From Temnopleurus reevesii (taxonomy: Eukaryota > Echinodermata > Echinoidea > Temnopleuroida > Temnopleuridae), in assembly GCA_036244855.1 (NCBI GenBank), contig BQKZ01000623.1, forward strand, positions 3,366 to 67,365: a stretch of DNA of 64,000 bases, given 5' to 3'. A program made the position numbers and the translations under genes. This document shows positions 60,841 through 64,000 of the stretch, piece by piece; position 1 is the stretch's first letter; each line of letters starts with the position of its first letter. The notes beneath the pieces were generated by a model that was not told the DNA's origin, did no database searches, and saw only the letters and a list, made by a program, of their open reading frames with translations.

Positions 60841-63159
60841 GAGTGAATTACGTTCAAAAGAGAATAATCTGAAATAATAGGGCAACCTGGGAAACAATTA
60901 GAATAATATTTATATTTGGACATCGCTTAAAAGTACAATATAAAGTTTACGTCTGTTGCCAGACAACGAAAAGTAATGATGTTTATCTGTTGCCCTTTTG
61001 GTTGGTGGATAAATCATGGGAATGTCCCGGGTCGTTGAAAAATTCAAATCTCATGACAAAATCAGCAATTGGGCGGTCCAAACATTTACTGTCTCAAGCA
61101 TCAGAAAAAATATCGGTTGATCAACATTTTTCTGAATAAAAATGAAGAAAAGTTGGCAACATTCTTTTCACCTTTGAAAATAAGAATATATACTTTCAAG
61201 ATACCTTTCGGTATATGTGTATCAGGGATACATACCTCGTCTGAAAATGTGATGCCCCGATGGACAGTCTTTTCGTTAAAGTCCATGTTCATTAACTCTA
61301 CACACAAAAACTATGTTAGAGAACCGAAAGAAGAGTGTTAGGTGGTTTAAATGGACACATCATATCCACCAATCATCTTATGCGTCGATTACTAATTGCT
61401 GTTTGATCGACACATGTCACTTTTTGCTCGGCAAATTTGATTACTTCATCCCCCGGTTTTCTAGCTTGCCACAAATCGTATGGGAAGCTTGTTAGACATC
61501 TCAACAAAGCTAATTTACCTACAATTATATTCTCATTAAAACAACGTTCAACGTATGAAATCATTCTAAATTCATTCGTCATCCTTCATCATGCGTGATT
61601 GTTTTGGAAACCATTAATTAAGTCATTACAAGACGTAAATTTGTTTTATTCATGAAAAGCAAATAATGAGTTGAAAGCATATGTGTGTTTCAGACGGATT
61701 GAACATTTTACTTTCCGTAATTGCTGAAATGCAGTTTATACTTGCACTCATTTTTTAATGATATCCCTCGGCATTGGACCAACACATCGCATAAGTCAGT
61801 CCTGTAACATTCGCCGTCATTTACCCCTGGTAAATAATCACCAAAAATAAATGTAATTAATAAACATCTATTACTCAATTCAAGCCACAAACTTATGACA
61901 ATTATATCGTCAAACAAGAAATTAATGAAAACTTGTTGAAATTGGAAATTAACTTAAAGCAATCAATCACCCATTAAAGTTTAATCTTCATTGGGACTTT
62001 ATTTCACATTAATGAGCATAGATTCATATAATATACGTATTGTTCTTTTTAACAATAACATGAGTTTGCTGCATCACACAGCCAGTCTGGTTGTGTCCCC
62101 CACCAACTTTGTCGTAAGGAACACACCTATTTTTCTCACGATTTTATTATGGGTTAGGGAACTGTGCATTACCACAAACTCACGTCCAATAACGAGCAAA
62201 TTTGCGCTTTCATGAGATTACCAATGCACTTTAGAAGTATATTGGACAGTGCTACCCCGTTCATTGACCCGGCACACAACGGGGATAATAGGACCAGAAC
62301 TAGGCCATTCCACCTACAAATACTCAAGTCGTCCTATAACTTGTTAAACTTAGGATTCTTTTTTAGTTCAACGCCATAATCTTCGACGGAATGTTAAATT
62401 TCCTTGTGTGCTTATAACCCTCATGAATTACGACTTGAATTATGTACAATTCCATGCATTTAATCGAGTAAATGATATGATTAAAATGTTCAACAATTCT
62501 ATTTTAGGTTGAAATTGTACCATCCTCTAATACGTACAACATTCAACATTATGCATGTTTCATATGATACTTGGTATTCATAATGTTTTTCACAATGAAA
62601 GTTCTTAAATTTAAAAAAAAATTAAATTAAATTTTTAAAAGTTTTTCCCTCAAGGTATCTTAATACCAAACTTGCTATCTTCATGCGATAGCAAACTACT
62701 ATCTATTATATATATTTCCAAACTAGTATATGCTTATCTGCACTATATCTTACATACCAATTGAGATATCAATTGACTTGAAAATAAAAGATGTAGTAAA
62801 CAACAAAAATGTAACAACCAAATGCAAAATTGTTAGCATATTAGTGTTGCTACGTTATGATTGTTGCTCTTTCCAAAACTGCACGCACGAAAAAAATCGT
62901 TTAATTTCTCGATATGACGAGCAACACGTCCCTGATATCCCTAGCTAGTTCAGGCCTAGTGGTGTCAGATCAGTTAGACCATTCCATCATGCTGTTCATG
63001 GCCGTAATCGTTTCCATCCCATGATTGGTAGTGACAATGGCGGATCAACAGCTTTCAAAAGACGTGCTCAATTTTACCCAATTCTATTATTCTTCTATTG
63101 AGTTGTTGACGAATGTCTACGAATGCTTTTCCGGCCTTTATCTTGTTGTTTAGTCTTTT
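60841..63159. other. intronic stretch, nothing firm
   Basis: Overlapping open frames on both strands at 61,069-61,582 were examined and have no recognised domain. A small hairpin TTGCTATC-N7-GATAGCAA lies at 62,672-62,694. Otherwise AT-rich. Confidence 0.45.
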
Positions 63160-63490
63160 CAAAGTATACCTTTGGTTCATTCCCGGCGGTATAAAATGAG
63201 CCGCGGGGTCAGCGCCCGAAGGTACGAGCGCCACACTGATCAGATTTAACCCTATCCCGTCTGGGACGACCCACTGTGATAGCTCCCATCGCGCTCCAAC
63301 GGCTTGTTTGTTCTGTTACAAAGTATCACTGACACCAAGTGGTGTCGGAATCGTTCTTTTCAAATTGACATTACACTTCGTCTAACAAATTGGTCTGTTT
63401 GTCGGCTCGTAGCCTATGAATTAACCCCCACCAGAAATCCCCCGGTTCTGAGGCGAGAATCCCTCCACACTTCTATCAAAGGTAATTAGG
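63160..63490. promoter_or_regulatory. candidate regulatory island near window end
   Basis: GC-richer island that begins with CGGTATAAAATGAGCCGCGG (TATAAAA at 63,190-63,196) and ends with a homeodomain-type GTAATTAGG (about 63,481). It could be an enhancer or an internal promoter. The frame open at 63,304-63,489 has no recognised domain. Confidence 0.3.
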
Positions 63491-63859
63491 GCGAGAGAAG
63501 TCCAACGTCTCGATTTGCTTGACTTACTTACAAGTTGAGTCTTTAGTCAGGCTAGTATTAGATTTGAAAGTTTTCTCTTTGTGAATACCATAAGCAAAGC
63601 AAAATGCAGACCACTTCTCGAAAGAATGAAAAAAAAAAAAACAATGAATGTAATCTTAATTATTCGCATAAACAACTAAGGTTGATGAGAATTCAATATC
63701 TAGTTTACTAGATTTGGATCTTGTTGCTTTGGGGGCGTACATCAATGGCCCGAAGCAAGACAGTAGAAACGTCAAAACAGATAAGAAATCCATATTTTGA
63801 TGCGTAGCGTCGGTCGCCGAGAATGGTGTCAAGCATAGGTGTTTCTCTTTTGGTCTTCA

Positions 63860-63925
63860 ATGACCCGATTTGAACCTCTCCTCCTAGGTGCTTGCACTCT
63901 CTGCCACGTGGTCATAATTTCATTT
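63860..63925 (-). mobile_element. tRNA-like SINE head
   Basis: On the minus strand TGACCACGTGGCAGAGAGTGC resembles an A-box region and GGTTCAAATCG (63,866-63,876) a B box, about 30 bp apart. The stems do not look complete enough for a functional tRNA, so a SINE head is favoured. Confidence 0.45.
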
Positions 63926-64000
63926 TGGGAGGAAAAAAGAACCCCCAAAATAAAGTCGAAAGGGTTCAACAAATTTCAATTCATCTTAATCTCTTGGAAT

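Larger units (their letters stand above)
37272..64000 (+). other. en: engrailed intron 1 (5' part, runs off the window)
   Basis: Begins with GTGAGG in phase 1 within the EH2 SSG codon. I scanned the plus strand to the end for a homeodomain exon (RPRTAFT..., WFQNKRAKIKK) and found none, so the intron is at least 26.7 kb if the assembly is contiguous. It contains microsatellites, a long hairpin, motif clusters and one unexplained open frame, listed separately. Confidence 0.7.

Noticed and set aside
61069..61582. Overlapping open frames on both strands near 61 kb
   Set aside because: No domain, no splice context and competing frames on both strands.
37272..64000. Possible homeodomain exon of engrailed downstream of exon 1
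   Set aside because: No frame on the plus strand shows RPRTAFT, the helix 3 WFQNKRAKIKK or a typical EH5 tail, so the exon is taken to lie outside the window.

Overview
This is a AT-rich metazoan genomic window. It is most likely from an echinoderm, probably a sea urchin. That call rests on an engrailed homeobox gene with a very long first intron, on tRNA-derived SINEs whose 3' tail matches a LINE tail, on many short inverted-repeat DNA elements, and on frequent long G or C homopolymer runs. The species cannot be fixed from the sequence alone. There is no sign of prokaryotic or viral gene organisation, and most open frames are chance frames in non-coding DNA.

Two genes can be supported. (1) On the minus strand at about 2.0-3.8 kb lie the first two coding exons of a diamine (spermidine/spermine) N-acetyltransferase-like gene of the GNAT superfamily. 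The exons join in phase, and the C-terminal part is not in the window. (2) On the plus strand at 36,920-37,271 lies the first coding exon of engrailed, with the EH1 repressor motif and the EH2 motif, ending at a GTGAGG donor. The homeodomain exon was not found downstream, so 37,272-64,000 is read as part of a first intron of more than 26.7 kb. The two genes are divergent neighbours with about 33 kb between them.

Layout: 0-2 kb holds a MITE nested inside another MITE, downstream of or within the acetyltransferase gene. 2-3.8 kb is the acetyltransferase. 3.8-36.3 kb is intergenic DNA with SINEs, a LINE 3' end, at least four inverted-repeat elements, an ACG-rich dispersed repeat, microsatellites, and X-box-like motifs. 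36.3-36.9 kb is the engrailed promoter and 5' leader, with a CRE and an inverted CCAAT box. 37.3-64 kb is the engrailed intron, with a 100-bp perfect-centre hairpin, microsatellites, a few GC-richer islands with clusters of transcription-factor-like words, and one unexplained protein-like open frame at 55 kb.

I found no undescribed multi-gene system. The most useful leads are the nested MITE with an internal empty-site comparison, the shared SINE/LINE tail, the acetyltransferase that lacks the family's conserved glutamate, the long-hairpin element, and candidate regulatory islands around engrailed. All element boundaries were judged by eye and are approximate.
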